This document shows, in pieces, positions 40,845 through 52,840 of a DNA stretch of 57,311 nucleotides. Both the position numbers and the translations under genes were made by a program. This DNA comes from Nemertoderma westbladi. Its lineage: Eukaryota > Xenacoelomorpha > Nemertodermatida > Nemertodermatidae. Where the stretch lies: NCBI GenBank assembly GCA_032718475.1, contig JAUCBJ010007786.1:1-57311 (forward strand). The letters run 5' to 3'. The notes under the pieces were generated by a model, which was not told where the DNA came from, did no database searches, and worked only from the letters and a program-made list of their open reading frames with translations. Positions within the stretch are counted from its first letter, which is position 1, and each line of letters starts with the position of its first letter.

Positions 40845-42360
40845 TGGACTCCTTTTCAGGCGGTTTAATATTTATCCGTTTGTGATCGATCGATCATCGA
40901 ACGTGATTGATTATTCATTAGTTTCATTTTCTGTAGTAATTCTCTGCTTGTTCTCTCACTTAGGGAGAAGTTTTATTGTAGAAACTTAAACACAATGTGT
41001 ATAGAATATATGGATATGATTTAATATTTTAGGTCGAACTGCTTCAGCTTGTATTTATTGTATTATATTGTCTTTCTATGTCTATATTGTAAAATAATCC
41101 CTGTAAACCTTATTTCTAGTATCTTTTACAATAATTATTTGGATAAAGTCTTTCGAGTTGGATTTATACTAATTGTGTTTATATTTTACTCTTATTTGAG
41201 TCATAAAGGCTAATCCCAATCCCAATCCCACACTGGATTGGATAGGATACTGTATCAATACCTTTATTTTAAATCTATAATATAATATTCTAAATCTGTA
41301 GAGAATTCTACTACATGCAATTCAATGTATTATTATTATTATTGTGCTCCGCTTTTTGCTGGTAATAGGTAATGTAGTTATATATATTTATAACATTGTT
41401 GGTTTTCTAGTGTGTTATTATTAATATTATAATAACTGAATATCTTCCATACATAACTCTCTGTACCAAAACTCTATAATAATAGTGCTAATATAATTAT
41501 TGTATTTAATAGGCTGTAAACATTTTATTTTTAAAACAAACGCGTTTACAGAGAGATACAACAACATTCAGTAATGTCAAAAATACAGAACAGATTGAAA
41601 CCTGTGCTAAACCAAGCATCACCCTGCAGAATACACCATCATGTTCCCGCGTGCTTCCGCAGTAATGCTGATCGATGTTCTCAATAATATTATGTCGTTA
41701 CCAATATTATTAGAATTAATCAACGAGCGTTACAAACGTTCATCCAACCGCTAAACGTTACGTATTTGGTAGTTATTGAAACAATATGGAACTTTAATAT
41801 TATCAGCGATAATATAGAAGTTAACGACCGCAGTGGTACAATTATTAAATGCAATATAATGTGCCAGAATGATAAATAATTCTTACTGCTGTTGTGAATA
41901 CGAATTGTAATTAACGAAACATTTCAACTATTGTATTTTAGTTACACTTGTGTGTAAAAATAGCACTTTAGTGTTCTGATCTGAGTAGTTGTTACACGAA
42001 CGAGCGTAGTGAGTGAGTGCAAAGAAAAAATTACGAGACATAGTATGGTAACATTACGAATCTAGTGTTAATTACAAACCGCTGGAACTGTTCTTGTTAT
42101 AAAAGTGTCAAATTTTGGTGGAATTTTTTAAATTTTATTATAGGAAATAAAAAGATCTAAAATAAATCCAAAAGGTTAATTTACTGCAAAGCCTAATATG
42201 AGCCTTTACTATTTGAGCCGGTAAAGCCTGGTTGATGGCTATTAGTTGGTGGGGTGGTAGCTGTATTTATATTTATTAATGATAATTGATTTGCTGAGGT
42301 GTTTGCCGGCTCAGTTTCTATTGTAAAGATAGTCGTCGGCTGAGTTCATCAGAGCTGTAA
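40845..42360. other. AT-rich intergenic DNA
   Basis: No gene, RNA or clear repeat recognised. Confidence 0.5.
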
Positions 42361-42653
42361 GGGGCCGTCCAAGTATGACGTCAGCACTTTAGGGGGGGAG
42401 GGGGTCAGCCAAAATCTGACGTCAGCATGCTTATTTATAGGTGCTAGAAGAGATATAGCAGACGAGTAAATAGCTTGCCTATTTTAATTGTTTGAAGTCC
42501 CCGAAGGCCCGTAGCACGACCTTCTGTTTCAGTTATCAGTCACCATGTTTCAGTGATTAGGACGCGAAAATTTTTTTTAATCTGATTTAGGGGAGGGGGG
42601 GGGGCGGTCAACATTTTGGGGGAAAAGTGCAGACGTCATACTTGGACGGCCCC
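42361..42653. mobile_element. Harbinger-like MITE with TAA target duplication
   Basis: Inverted repeats GGGGCCGTCCAAGTATGACG (42361) and the mirrored end (to 42653) of about 27 bp. TAA stands directly outside both ends, the 3-bp TWA duplication typical of PIF/Harbinger. Second-tier motif: tgacgtcagca occurs twice near the left end. No transposase. Confidence 0.8.
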
Positions 42654-43475
42654 TAAAGTCAACATTACTTCGCTATTGTTTATTTACAGCGCGATTGCTA
42701 TCCTCTATGTGATACAATAAATATGTGATCTTAACAACTCGATGTTAATAGTAAAGGCGTTAAGGGAGATTATCTGATAATTAATACAGTGAATTTATTT
42801 GAAGAAGAATCACTGAAGATAATAAATACCCCGGATAGGATATTCCCGTAGATTTTCCCACGGGGTGGGTTCAATTTCGTTCAAAATCTTAACATCTAGG
42901 AAGGTGGGGGGGATGCTGTAAGGTCTGTATATTTATTTATTATGTATCTTTATTATCTCCGACCCATAAAGATGGTAAGAAAATAAATATTTCTACCAGA
43001 TTCGTCGGTTTTTTATTTTATTTGGCAGTTTAAGAAACAAAAAGTTAAACTTAAAGAGATCTTCCTAACCAAAACCAAATTAAATATTATTAATAAAAAT
43101 AATAATAGATAAAAGCACCTGGGAGATGAATTATATTTACATTCGATGGTCTAGATTATCGATATATCGGTCGGTAATTAATATATTTTGAAAAATAAAG
43201 AAAAAATCTACAACCCGATCCGGTGCCCTAAAACGGATAAAATTTCCAACAAAGTTTCATCCGCTTTATTTACTTATGTTACTGGTATTACAATATCGTT
43301 AGAGCAAACAGTCAATATATATATTGCGGTAAAATAGAAAGTTACAACTCGTGTACCGGTAAACTAACTTTATTGTCATGGAGGTAGAAATGATTAACTA
43401 CACTAACCGAAGTAGAGTTGATCAGCGGAGTCTCTTAATGAAAATTTATGGGAAATTTAAGCGACTATTATTTTA
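42654..43475. other. AT-rich intergenic DNA
   Basis: Nothing recognised beyond low-complexity sequence; it would be the 3' flank of the minus-strand ORF that follows. Confidence 0.5.
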
Positions 43476-44015
43476 TTACAAATAATCGTCAGCGCATTGG
43501 GTAGTGACGTCATCCGAGGCGTCACTAAACTCCGATAGCGAGGGCGAGGAACGTTGAATTCGTCTTCGAGGAACAGAAAGGGGGTGGAACACCGAAGGAA
43601 CCAGTCGGGTCTGCAGTCGGCTCGAGAGCTTGAACTGCGGACACAGTTGTCTCGCGGAATCCGTGTGCGGAGTTCCGGTCCCGAAATCCGCGTCTCCGAA
43701 GAGGTTCTCGTCGTTGAGTTGCTTCGCCCAGGCTTGGCACTCAGACTCCCAGTCCTCCGAGACAAATCCGGAACTGGATTGGCTGGTGGCGTCGCCACGC
43801 GGCTGTGGCGGCTCATCTTCCGTGTCGCTGGAGTCCCCGAAGTAACGCCGACTCGGGAAGTCTCCTTGTTCGTCGGACATCGGCGAGTCGCACCGGAGTG
43901 CGTTGGGACTCGATAGTTCCGACTTCGCGGTGACGGCAGTTGTTATGGGTACAGGTAACAGACCGTTTAATCTGGTTTTGGAAACGGGCGATCCTTCTTG
44001 TGGAACCGTCGGCAT
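43476..44015 (-). CDS. Unrecognised acidic, serine-rich protein (about 179 aa)
   Basis: Uninterrupted minus-strand frame in a CpG-rich island inside AT-rich DNA, which argues for a real gene. The first ATG is at 44015 (MPTVPQEGSPVSK), with an in-frame TAG just upstream. Features: acidic DSSDTEDEPPQP, a SSSGFVSEDWESECQAW stretch, LNDENLF, an RRR-containing C-terminal part, and an acidic end (SLSEFSDASDD). It looks disordered, with many SP sites, as in regulatory or cell-cycle proteins, but no family was identified. AATAAA overlaps the stop region (about 43473), a candidate poly-A signal. It may be one exon of a larger gene. Confidence 0.5.
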   Translation of the reverse strand: MPTVPQEGSPVSKTRLNGLLPVPITTAVTAKSELSSPNALRCDSPMSDEQGDFPSRRYFGDSSDTEDEPPQPRGDATSQSSSGFVSEDWESECQAWAKQLNDENLFGDADFGTGTPHTDSARQLCPQFKLSSRLQTRLVPSVFHPLSVPRRRIQRSSPSLSEFSDASDDVTTQCADDYL

Positions 44016-44258
44016 ATCCACGGGCAACGCCGCAACGGTCTAATTCCGGAACTCGCACCGGTACGGTAATAGTATTGGGTTGGTGGAACTTAAGTTCTAC
44101 ACATAAACCAGTAAACCGAAGGGTAATTTAGGGCTTTACTTCAGCATCAGCAGTTAACTAGTTAACATGGCAGGTCAGCTGGGGAGGGAGTTGTTAGACG
44201 AGGCTGGCAGCTGGAGGCCTATACAGCTATACCGGTACCTGTATACAGCTATATCAGT

Positions 44259-45179
44259 ACCGGTGTAACAGGAAAATATGCCCCCCCGGGAAATGTGCCC
44301 GGGGGGGGCATATTTTCCTAGGAAAAAATGCCCCCCCGGGCAAATTTTCCTAGGAAAAAATGCCCCCCCTTAGGAAATTATGCCCCCCCCCTGAATTATA
44401 CAATAAACAAAACTTATTACTACTAAAACTTACAAAAATTATACAAAACAATAAACAGTCACTTTACCAAATGAAGGAAAGGAGCAGGTTACAGAAGCAG
44501 GCCTTTCTAACCAAAACAATAAACGATCATTTAACTAATTGAGGGAAAGGAGCAGGTTACAGAGGCGGGATTTTCTAACCAAAACAATAAACAGTCACTT
44601 TAGCAAATCAGGGAAAGGAGCAGGTTACAGAGACGGGATTTTCTAACCAAAACAATAAACGATAACATTACCTTGAGAGAAAGGAGCAGGTTACAGAGGC
44701 GGGATTTTCTAACCAAAACAATAAACAATCACTTTACCAAATCAGGGAAAGGAGTATGGTTACAGACTTAAAAAAGCTTGGAGCTGCTCGGCGCCCACAC
44801 AACACCACACACTCGCACTGCTGTTATACCAGTACTTACTACAGTAGCCTACTGACTTAGATACTTCAGTATGCTGTTCTACATCCCTTACTGCCTTACC
44901 TGCTTACCTACCGGCAGACCGGTACCGTACTATTCTTCCAACTATTACAAGTTCTGCAGTTGGTAGATTAAAAGTGGCTACCAGCAGACCGGTATCGTAC
45001 CAGTTTTCAGACTTTTGAGGGGGGCTAATTTTCCTGAGGGGAGGCATTATTTCCTAAGGAGAAAATGCCCCCCCGGGCTAAATTTCCTAGGAAAAATTGC
45101 CCGGGGGGACATAATATCCTAGGAAATAATGCCCCGGGGGGCATATTCTAGGGGGGGCTGATTTCCTTGTGACACCGGT
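44259..45179. mobile_element. GC-tract foldback element
   Basis: The outer arms accggtgtaacaggaaa (44259) and tttccttgtgacaccggt (to 45179) are inverted. Inside both are runs of C or G alternating with TTTCCTAGGAAA palindromes (44271-44395 and 45017-45165), so each arm can fold on itself and on the other. The centre carries a ~67-bp tandem array. No coding sequence. Confidence 0.75.
44476..44765 (+). repeat. 67-bp tandem array (five units)
   Basis: Units start ggaaaggagcaggttacag at about 44476, 44544, 44612, 44679 and 44746. Each contains GGTTA...TAACC complementary ends and ccaaaacaataaac. Single copies occur at 30418 and 30785. Confidence 0.85.
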
Positions 45180-45477
45180 ATATAATTTAATTATAAAGTA
45201 AGTCCGTTCTATTTGGAGTTAATTTAGTATCTGCATCTGACAGCTGGAAGGTGGAAGGTAATTATAATAATTTTTGTTTATTGCAGTCAAATTGAATATT
45301 GTGACTTACGGCCTTTCTACATTGCATATCTCGAGAACTAGATTAAATACGGTGTTCTCGATTATACCAATAGGTAGAGCGCATTTTTTAGACCCAGAAA
45401 AGGTGAATTTTTGAAAAATACGACTTAGGTCTTCTCACATTGCACGGCAGAATTCACAGTTTTATTTAAATAAAAAA

Positions 45478-45562
45478 CAATACATAATCCGAGGGTGGTA
45501 TCGAACCCAGATCATGGGTCATAAGCTACGCAATAATTAACCACTACACCGTGGAGCCATTA
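45478..45562 (-). mobile_element. tRNA-related sequence, SINE head or tRNA pseudogene
   Basis: Minus strand: A-box-like GGTGTAGTGGTTA and B-box GGGTTCGATACC at about the right spacing. No acceptor-stem pairing, so not a functional tRNA. Its body differs from the SINEs at 26231 and 32496. Confidence 0.6.
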
Positions 45563-46810
45563 TAACTCTATTATACCAATTTCGACAAACTTCCCGAAGC
45601 ATACGGTATGCTACGGGAACTGTGGAGAATATGTACACATACGCGTTAAGCACATACCCTTTAATACTAAGTGTAGGCCTATTGGCATACGGAACCGTAG
45701 CCTTTTAAATTACTTTAATTAGAAACATTATATTCAAGGTTACGGCCGGGTAGCCCAATATGCTGTAACACTTAAATTGTAATGTAACTTTGATTTGATA
45801 TTCTAGTTTTTTAGAAGAAAGTCAAAATAAAAGTAATACACTATAATGGATTATTTATATCTACTGTACCTACAGTTGTTTTGATGAATAAACTTATGAT
45901 TTCAATTAGCCGGTAAAGTTAATTTTTATAAGTAGTATGAAGTCAAGGATCTGAACCTAATATATTATTTTTATTCCTAATAATTGGTACTTTTTCGCTC
46001 GAATTTACCCCAAAATCGGGGGATCATTTTCCCTAGGGAGAAAAAAGAAACCCATAGGATTGCATTGATTTTACTTTTTTTCCTGGCGAAAAAAAAGTAA
46101 AATTAAATATTTTCAGTGAATTTCTTAAATTTTATGAAATATGTTGAAAGAGCATCGGCGTGGAAAAGGTTTGCACGTAATTTGAGCGAAATCCATTCAC
46201 ACACTCAAAAGTTATTGCGACTTTAATGTCTTCGCGTCGTAACTCCAAAACGGAACTCAATATCCAATATTGGTTTAGGTACGTACAGTACATGTAGTTA
46301 AGCGGCTCCCTAGTTACGTAATAAATACTCGAGAACACTAAATCATTTAACATTGAGTAAGGCAGCATCAGGAGTTGAAGAGTATAATAATTGGAATTAC
46401 AGTAACTATGGAAGCAATAGTAAAATAACTCTAGCTCAATTTATTTTGTAAGACGATATCGCTGTACGTTTTATTAAAGAATTAAGCCACAATAAAGTAG
46501 CCTACCAATTTAAGAATAAAATTACGTATTACATGGGAAAAAAACGTTGACATTTTTTTTTAATATTCTATCGACCCTTTAATAACTTTGCTGACGCTCA
46601 ATAAATAAAATGCCTCGAGAATAGTGAAAAAAACTTTTTTCTCATGTCATAAATAATTGTATTTAGTTATGTGTCCTATTTAATAAGACGATAATAACAA
46701 TAATATTTTAATGGTATTACATTTAAGGGTCGTAAGTGGTTAATTTCTATATGTGCCAAAAAAGATCTTAATTAAAATAGTTTCTTGAAGCGACAGTGTT
46801 GAGCCTGTCG
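45563..46810. other. AT-rich intergenic DNA
   Basis: Nothing recognised; a ccctagggagaaaaaag patch occurs near 46030. Confidence 0.45.
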
Positions 46811-47720
46811 TACTGATGGGTACTGGTTCAGTATGCGTACACCCCCCACCAAATTTTTTATACGAATTAGTTTTTGATAATTTCTCTTTTTGGAATGTTC
46901 TAGAACATGTTAGCTATTAGTTTATAAAAAATAATGTTCTAGAACAAATATTTTCATTCTGGGACATCTTTTTAGAAATAAACAAGATTTGTATTAAAAT
47001 CTTATGAGTTCAAAAAGAATATTATTAATAATAACAATAAATTATTAATATTAGTTTGTTTATCGTTATATCAACAATATTTAGCATTTTAATGATTCTC
47101 TGGAAACGTTATTCTCTTTTATAAAAACTAGATAGTCCTATGCACTATGTATGTGCCAATTTGTGCGTAGAAAACGTTCTGGATACTAGAAGCTTATTCA
47201 GTAGGCCCTATGTGTCTCACATTGTTATGTATTGGGTACCTACTTTTTGATATATTTTTTTATAGCTTTTATCATAACATTTTGACCTTCTGAATCTAAG
47301 ATAGTAGCTAGTAATTTTGATTTGGTGTTAGCTAGTATTTTATTTTAGCTAGTGAAAAAATAAAAATTAAAAATTTGAAAAAAATATTGACCACTTTTTT
47401 AACTGTGTAAATTGCATTTATCGTTGCTTTTATTATTTATTAGCTACCGGTACCATTAAATTTACTAGCTATCATCATAATTTAATTAAATAATTTCAAA
47501 ATATTAAAAAAATCTATTTTACTTCCTTGCTTTTCCATCCCATGCTTTTTAAATACCAACTAGGCTTTTGTTTAAAAAATGTTTTAGAACATTAATTTTT
47601 TCAAAATAAATAGCTAACATGTTCTGGTACATTTCAAAAAAAGAAATTATCAACAACTAGCTAGTAGATAAAATTTGGTGTGGGGTGTACGCATACTGAA
47701 CCAGTACCATACTGATACAG
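46811..47720. mobile_element. Foldback element with TGTTCTAGAACA palindromes
   Basis: Left arm gtactggttcagtatgcgta (46819) with accccccaccaaatttt is mirrored at 47670-47720, with about 100 bp of arm homology including ttgataatttctttt and gttctagaacatgttagc. AT-rich centre, no gene. Confidence 0.7.
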
Positions 47721-47890
47721 GGAGAGAGTTTCAGACCTCTGGGCCCATTTACAGAAGTCATATATATAATTCCATTTAATTAAAACAACTAAATATTGAA
47801 AACAACAACGAGATTCCATTAAAAAAATACTAGCTACCAATTTCAATATATAATTACCAAAATGTAAAGTAAAAATTGGTCTGGAGTGTC

Positions 47891-48243
47891 GGTATGGCGA
47901 AGTGGCACTAGTGTGTTATAGCTACACCCCCCCCCCCCCCCCAAATTTTTATTACTAGCTAGTTTTTGCTATTTCTTTTTTTTGAAATACATTTTTAAAA
48001 AAATAATAAAATGTTCTAGAACAAATATTTTTTGTTCTAGAACAATATTTAAAAAAATTATAAAAATTAATGTACTATTTTTCTTTTTTAATAATGTTCT
48101 AGAAAATGTTAGCTATTCAGAACTAGAAAAAAAAAGTTCTAGATCAAATAGTTTTTGTTCTAGAACAGTTCAAAAAAAATGAAATTTTTTTTTAATTTTA
48201 TTTAGAATTTGTTTCATATAATTTTTAATCGTTGCTGGCAAGA

Positions 48244-48275
<32 letters not shown>

Positions 48276-48787
48276 TTAGCTAGTATTTTTTTAATAGCTA
48301 ATTAAAATTAAAAATTCACTGTATTGAGGTCATTATATTCAGAAATTAATGATAGTTACAGGATAAATTAATGATTAATGCTTAGAATACATACTGTGTA
48401 ATATTTATTATTTAGCAGACGTCGCGCAGCGGGTAATATTTTCTAATCAAATGCAATAGATCAGAAAATGGATTTTCTTTGTGTAACATCTTCCACCTAA
48501 ACTCTGCTAGCTGTTGGGCGAAAGTTGACCTCTTGATACCTATGTTTCGCCTTAGAATGTGGAGTTTGGCGTGGCGGCACTAGTGCAACAAAAAATAAAA
48601 TTTGTATGATTTTTTAATTTTTTGTTCTAGAACAAAAAATATTTGTTCTAGAACATTTTATTATTTTTTTTCAAATGTATTTCATGTTCTAGAACATTTC
48701 AAAAAAAAGAAATAGCAAAAACTAGCTAGTAATAAAAATTTTGAGGGGGGTGTAGCTATAACACACTAGTACCGGCGAAGTAGTACC
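47891..48787. mobile_element. Second foldback element of the same style
   Basis: Left arm actagtgtgttatagctaca followed by 16 C and aaatttttattactagctag; the right arm (48720-48787) is its inverse with six G. Several TGTTCTAGAACA palindromes lie within. Its right part is included in the 919-bp duplication. Confidence 0.72.
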
Positions 48788-49963
48788 CCAAGTACTGTAC
48801 AATGTGGACATCTTCAATCAGACCAAAAATACATCATTTGGGGTGTCTAGTTAGTCCCTGCTTCGAGGACATTGCTTACGCTGTGAGGAGCTTTGGCGCC
48901 TCATGGGGTGTATAAGCATGACCATTACTTTCTAATTGAGACGCGTCTTAAGGAATATTTGCCTTGAAGAAAGATGCGACAATCTGTTAAAAATCATTTG
49001 GTGATAGGGGGACTTGTGAATAATTGTGGAGCAATTTTATCGATTATCCAAAAAGTTCTAGATCAAATAGTTTTTGTTCTAGAACAGTTCAAAAAAAATG
49101 AAATTTTTTTTTAATTTTATTTAGAATTTGTTTCATATAATTTTTAATCGTTGCTGGCAAGATGGGTTTTTTTTTGGGGGGGGGGGGGGGGGGGTTAGCT
49201 AGTATTTTTTTAATAGCTAATTAAAATTAAAAATTCACTGTATTGAGGTCATTATATTCAGAAATTAATGATAGTTACAGGATAAATTAATGATTAATGC
49301 TTAGAATACATACTGTGTAATATTTATTATTTAGCAGACGTCGCGCAGCGGGTAATATTTTCTAATCAAATGCAATAGATCAGAAAATGGATTTTCTTTG
49401 TGTAACATCTTCCACCTAAACTCTGCTAGCTGTTGGGCGAAAGTTGACCTCTTGATACCTATGTTTCGCCTTAGAATGTGGAGTTTGGCGTGGCGGCACT
49501 AGTGCAACAAAAAATAAAATTTGTATGATTTTTTAATTTTTTGTTCTAGAACAAAAAATATTTGTTCTAGAACATTTTATTATTTTTTTTCAAATGTATT
49601 TCATGTTCTAGAACATTTCAAAAAAAAGAAATAGCAAAAACTAGCTAGTAATAAAAATTTTGAGGGGGGTGTAGCTATAACACACTAGTACCGGCGAAGT
49701 AGTACCCCAAGTACTGTACAATGTGGACATCTTCAATCAGACCAAAAATACATCATTTGGGGTGTCTAGTTAGTCCCTGCTTCGAGGACATTGCTTACGC
49801 TGTGAGGAGCTTTGGCGCCTCATGGGGTGTATAAGCATGACCATTACTTTCTAATTGAGACGCGTCTTAAGGAATATTTGCCTTGAAGAAAGATGCGACA
49901 ATCTGTTAAAAATCATTTGGTGATAGGGGGACTTGTGAATAATTGTGGAGCAATTTTATCGAT
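48132..49963 (+). repeat. 919-bp tandem duplication, nearly identical copies
   Basis: 48132-49044 and 49051-49963 match throughout; the only difference I saw is at the T/G homopolymer border (T10G18 versus T9G19). Each copy holds foldback-arm sequence and a degenerate RTE-like LINE 3' fragment. Confidence 0.92.
48840..49044 (+). pseudogene. Degenerate RTE-like LINE 3' fragment (copy 1)
   Basis: Nucleotide similarity to 23180-23365 (cctcatggggtgtataagcat, gagacgcgtcttaa, ggtgataggg). No open frame remains. Confidence 0.65.
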
Positions 49964-50012
49964 AAGCCAGAACAGCACTCTTATAATGCAGCTGCCATGC
50001 CGCATGCCGATT
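49757..50012 (+). pseudogene. Degenerate RTE-like LINE 3' fragment (copy 2)
   Basis: Same fragment as copy 1, extending further through ataagccagaacagcactct and gcatgccgattatag, which matches the LINE 3' end at 23358-23408. Confidence 0.7.
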
Positions 50013-50362
50013 ATAGATATAGAGATAGGTGCAGATAAAAAAAGTAACCCTTAAAAAAATTATTGGGTAAATAGTTGATCTAAACTAATAGGCCTACCAT
50101 AGTTACAGCTTAATATGCCTTACATTGTCTTACTGTGTTAGATACTAGGTAGGGCTAATATTAGCCTATACTGTATACTGTTTAGAACTCTATAAAGTTA
50201 AACACAATGTAACAATAATATAATTTCAATTAATACGAGACAAACCAAGAACGTAAACAGTTGCAAAGGTTAAAATGAAAGGAAATAATTAGTGTTTATT
50301 AAGCAAAGATATCATCATATCGTATAACAACATACAGTACAGCAGTGGTGCTTTTGGTAAAA

Positions 50363-50622
50363 ATGGCTAATATGCAACCTACTGAATCAATGTGTTCGAA
50401 CCTTAATGACATGGAACTCAAAGATTGCCACATATCGGAGTATAATTCACAAAACGGCGATCATCACCAAGAACTGGAACAACGTCATGACACTCTGAAA
50501 CCACTACCTCGTCCTAGTACACCTAGTCGGTTTCAGTCTCCACGTACAAGAAGTGGCAGAAAGTCAAGCTTTAGGGGGGTTGGTATTCATTCTTTAATAC
50601 AGTCTCAGGCTATTATATCACA
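50363..50622 (+). CDS. Possible first coding exon of an unknown gene
   Basis: ATG at 50363 in a good context (aaaATGG) opens an 86-codon frame: MANMQPTESMCSNL..., acidic/His-rich, then a Ser/Pro/Arg block (PRPSTPSRFQSPRTRSGRKS) and SLIQSQAIISQ. A donor-like AA/GTATTC follows at 50623. The composition differs from the AT-rich surroundings. A disordered phospho-regulated N-terminus is plausible. No downstream exon was found in the window, so this is tentative. Confidence 0.35.
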
Positions 50623-51660
50623 AGTATTCAATTTACAATTGGTTTAATACAGTACATAATTAATATAAAAATATTGTGGATTTTTAACAGAATCAAAGTT
50701 ACACCTTCTCCAGGGAAAATCGACACAAATAACCGCAGGACAGTAACCTGTGATGCGATGGATACCATCTGGCTGACCTTTCCCGTAACCTGAAAACCAT
50801 AACACACATACCTTAAAAATGTATAATTATTTAGCAATGTTGTTTAATCACCTCAGTAGATTGTATTTTAGGTCTTCGGAATGTAATCTAGATTTGATTA
50901 CAGCTAAAAATGATTGTTGTATTGAGGGAGATGGTGTATATTCTTAACATTGTTCATTAACTATTTATTTAATGCTTTAATTGTTGTTTGTTTTGCATAA
51001 TATTTTCATTTAATTTTTTGCTAGAGTTCCACCCGTGCCAGTATTTTCATTTTACAACAAAAGTATATAGTTTACTTTATTAGCCATTAATTTTTAATCT
51101 TTGTGTAAAGTGATGTAGTAAAGATGGAGATAATAAAATAAATATACGCAACCTACCCTGTTGATTAAACCATATACTGTTTACATACTGTATGTATGGA
51201 AATGTTTAATGCAATATTATTGAATATAGAGCATTTAATTAAAATTCTATAAATAAATGTAAAATAAATTGAAGGAAATTGAAATCACATCATTGAATTA
51301 ATCAAAAATAAATAAAATAAAAATTTTCCACTTTTTAAAAATGTTCTAGAACAGAACAAAATATACAGTAACTCTAGATCATAACATAATTATAATAATG
51401 AAATGTTCTAGAACACTTTACACAAACACTAAAAGGAAACAGCTAACAAACTTGTACATTTTGGTATAAAATTAAAATGGGGGGACGGGCGGAATAATAT
51501 TTACTTTCTTAATGTCCTCCTATATTTAGCGCAACTTTCTAAGAAAAAATGTTATGTTCTAAAACATTAGCTAATCAGCTAGCTATTATTAAAAAAAATA
51601 TTGTTTGAGTCTTTGACTTCGGATTTTCTGTGATGTCTCATTGATCAATGTTGAACATTA
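50623..51660. other. AT-rich DNA
   Basis: Two TGTTCTAGAACA palindromes (51342, 51403). No gene recognised. Confidence 0.45.
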
Positions 51661-51666
51661 ATACTA

Positions 51667-52840
51667 CTAGGTCGAGCGAACTCGGACAGTGGAAATGAGA
51701 TCCTTCCAGATCCAGACTTCCCGATTCTCCATAGTTGTAGCAATTTCGTTTCTTTCAAGTTCAGTATCCCTTTCAAGTTGATCTATATATGTTATGGCCA
51801 GTCGTCCACGACTACGCTTTCCATGTGTTGGTTGCCAGAAAAGTAGATCTGGTATGACCTCGTCTTTACTTCGCCAGCAGTGCCCACTGAATCTTAATCT
51901 GCGTTCACGGAGGGTGGTTGGTACAGGTGGTATTGTACCATAAAGCTCGGCGTTTGTCATGTGTTGTCTCCAGCTGATGTTTAGGGCTGCCCTTAGTAGT
52001 CTTGTGTAGCAACCATCAATTCGTTGTTCAAGTGATTTCGTCAGTGTCAAGGTCTCACCCTCGTATAAAAATACACTTTCCATTGTGGCTCGAAAGAACT
52101 TAGTCTTCAGGTGCCTGGAGAGATCTGATTTCCAGATGGTATCCATTTTTGATAGAGCTACCCAAGCCTTTGCTTTCCTAACTTCTATGTCCTTTTTGCT
52201 ACTCTCTATCCATGATCCAAGGTACTGGAAGTCGTCAACCTTCCTTAGTTGATTATTATAAATTGTTGTCAAGTTTCCATCAACATTAAAGGTCATGAAT
52301 TCGGTCTTGGTAGCATTTATATGCAATCCAACCTCCTTAGCAGCCCTCTCCACTTTATTTAGTAGAAGCTGTGCATCTGCTAGCGTATTAGAGAGCAGGG
52401 CGATGTCATCCGCAAAGTCGGTGTCTGTGACTGTAGTTGCCGGATATCTACTACTTCTGCGTTCTTGTAGTGTGAATCCCAGATCTTCACCCTTTGTGGC
52501 CGTCCTCATTGCGCAATCCAGCACAATTACAAATAGTAATGGCGCTAATGTGTCACCTTGCTGTACGCCAGACAGGTTTGAGAAAAACTTAGTTTCACCA
52601 TCTGGTGAGAGTACCTGTGCTTCTGTGTCACAATATAATAATCCAATTCCAGCCACAATTACCTCTGGTATTCCATTAGCTCTTAGGATTTCCAGCATTT
52701 TACCTCTATGGATGGAGTCGAATGCCTTCTTGAAGTCCACAAAAGTCATGACTGCGGGGAGATTCTTTGACTTAATTCCTTCAATCAGTCTCCGTAGTGC
52801 AAGTATCTGAGCTATTGCTGTATTAGTGACTAATTGTCAC
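51667..52840 (-). pseudogene. RTE-like LINE RT, 5'-truncated, long open frame
   Basis: Minus-strand frame open from about 52835 to 51667. RT blocks: AVMTFVDFKKAFDSIHRGKM, GVQQGDTLAPLLFVIVLD, the catalytic TDTDFADDIALLS, LHINATKTEFM, FQYLGSWI. C-terminal region: RLRFSGHCWRSKDE, LLFWQPTHGKRSRGR, TMENREVWIWKDL, ending VRVRST. The 5' part (endonuclease, first RT blocks) is missing. The 3' end is the TAGTAGTA tail. It is a cousin of the 21653 element and the source family of the 28414 minisatellite. Confidence 0.85.

Noticed and set aside
43554-43916. Plus-strand 120-codon ORF in the CpG-rich island
   Set aside because: Antisense shadow of the minus-strand ORF, which has the better start and a poly-A signal; the choice between strands is not certain.
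45478-45562. Functional tRNA gene
   Set aside because: Box A and box B are present, but the ends do not pair as an acceptor stem; tRNA-derived repeat is more likely.
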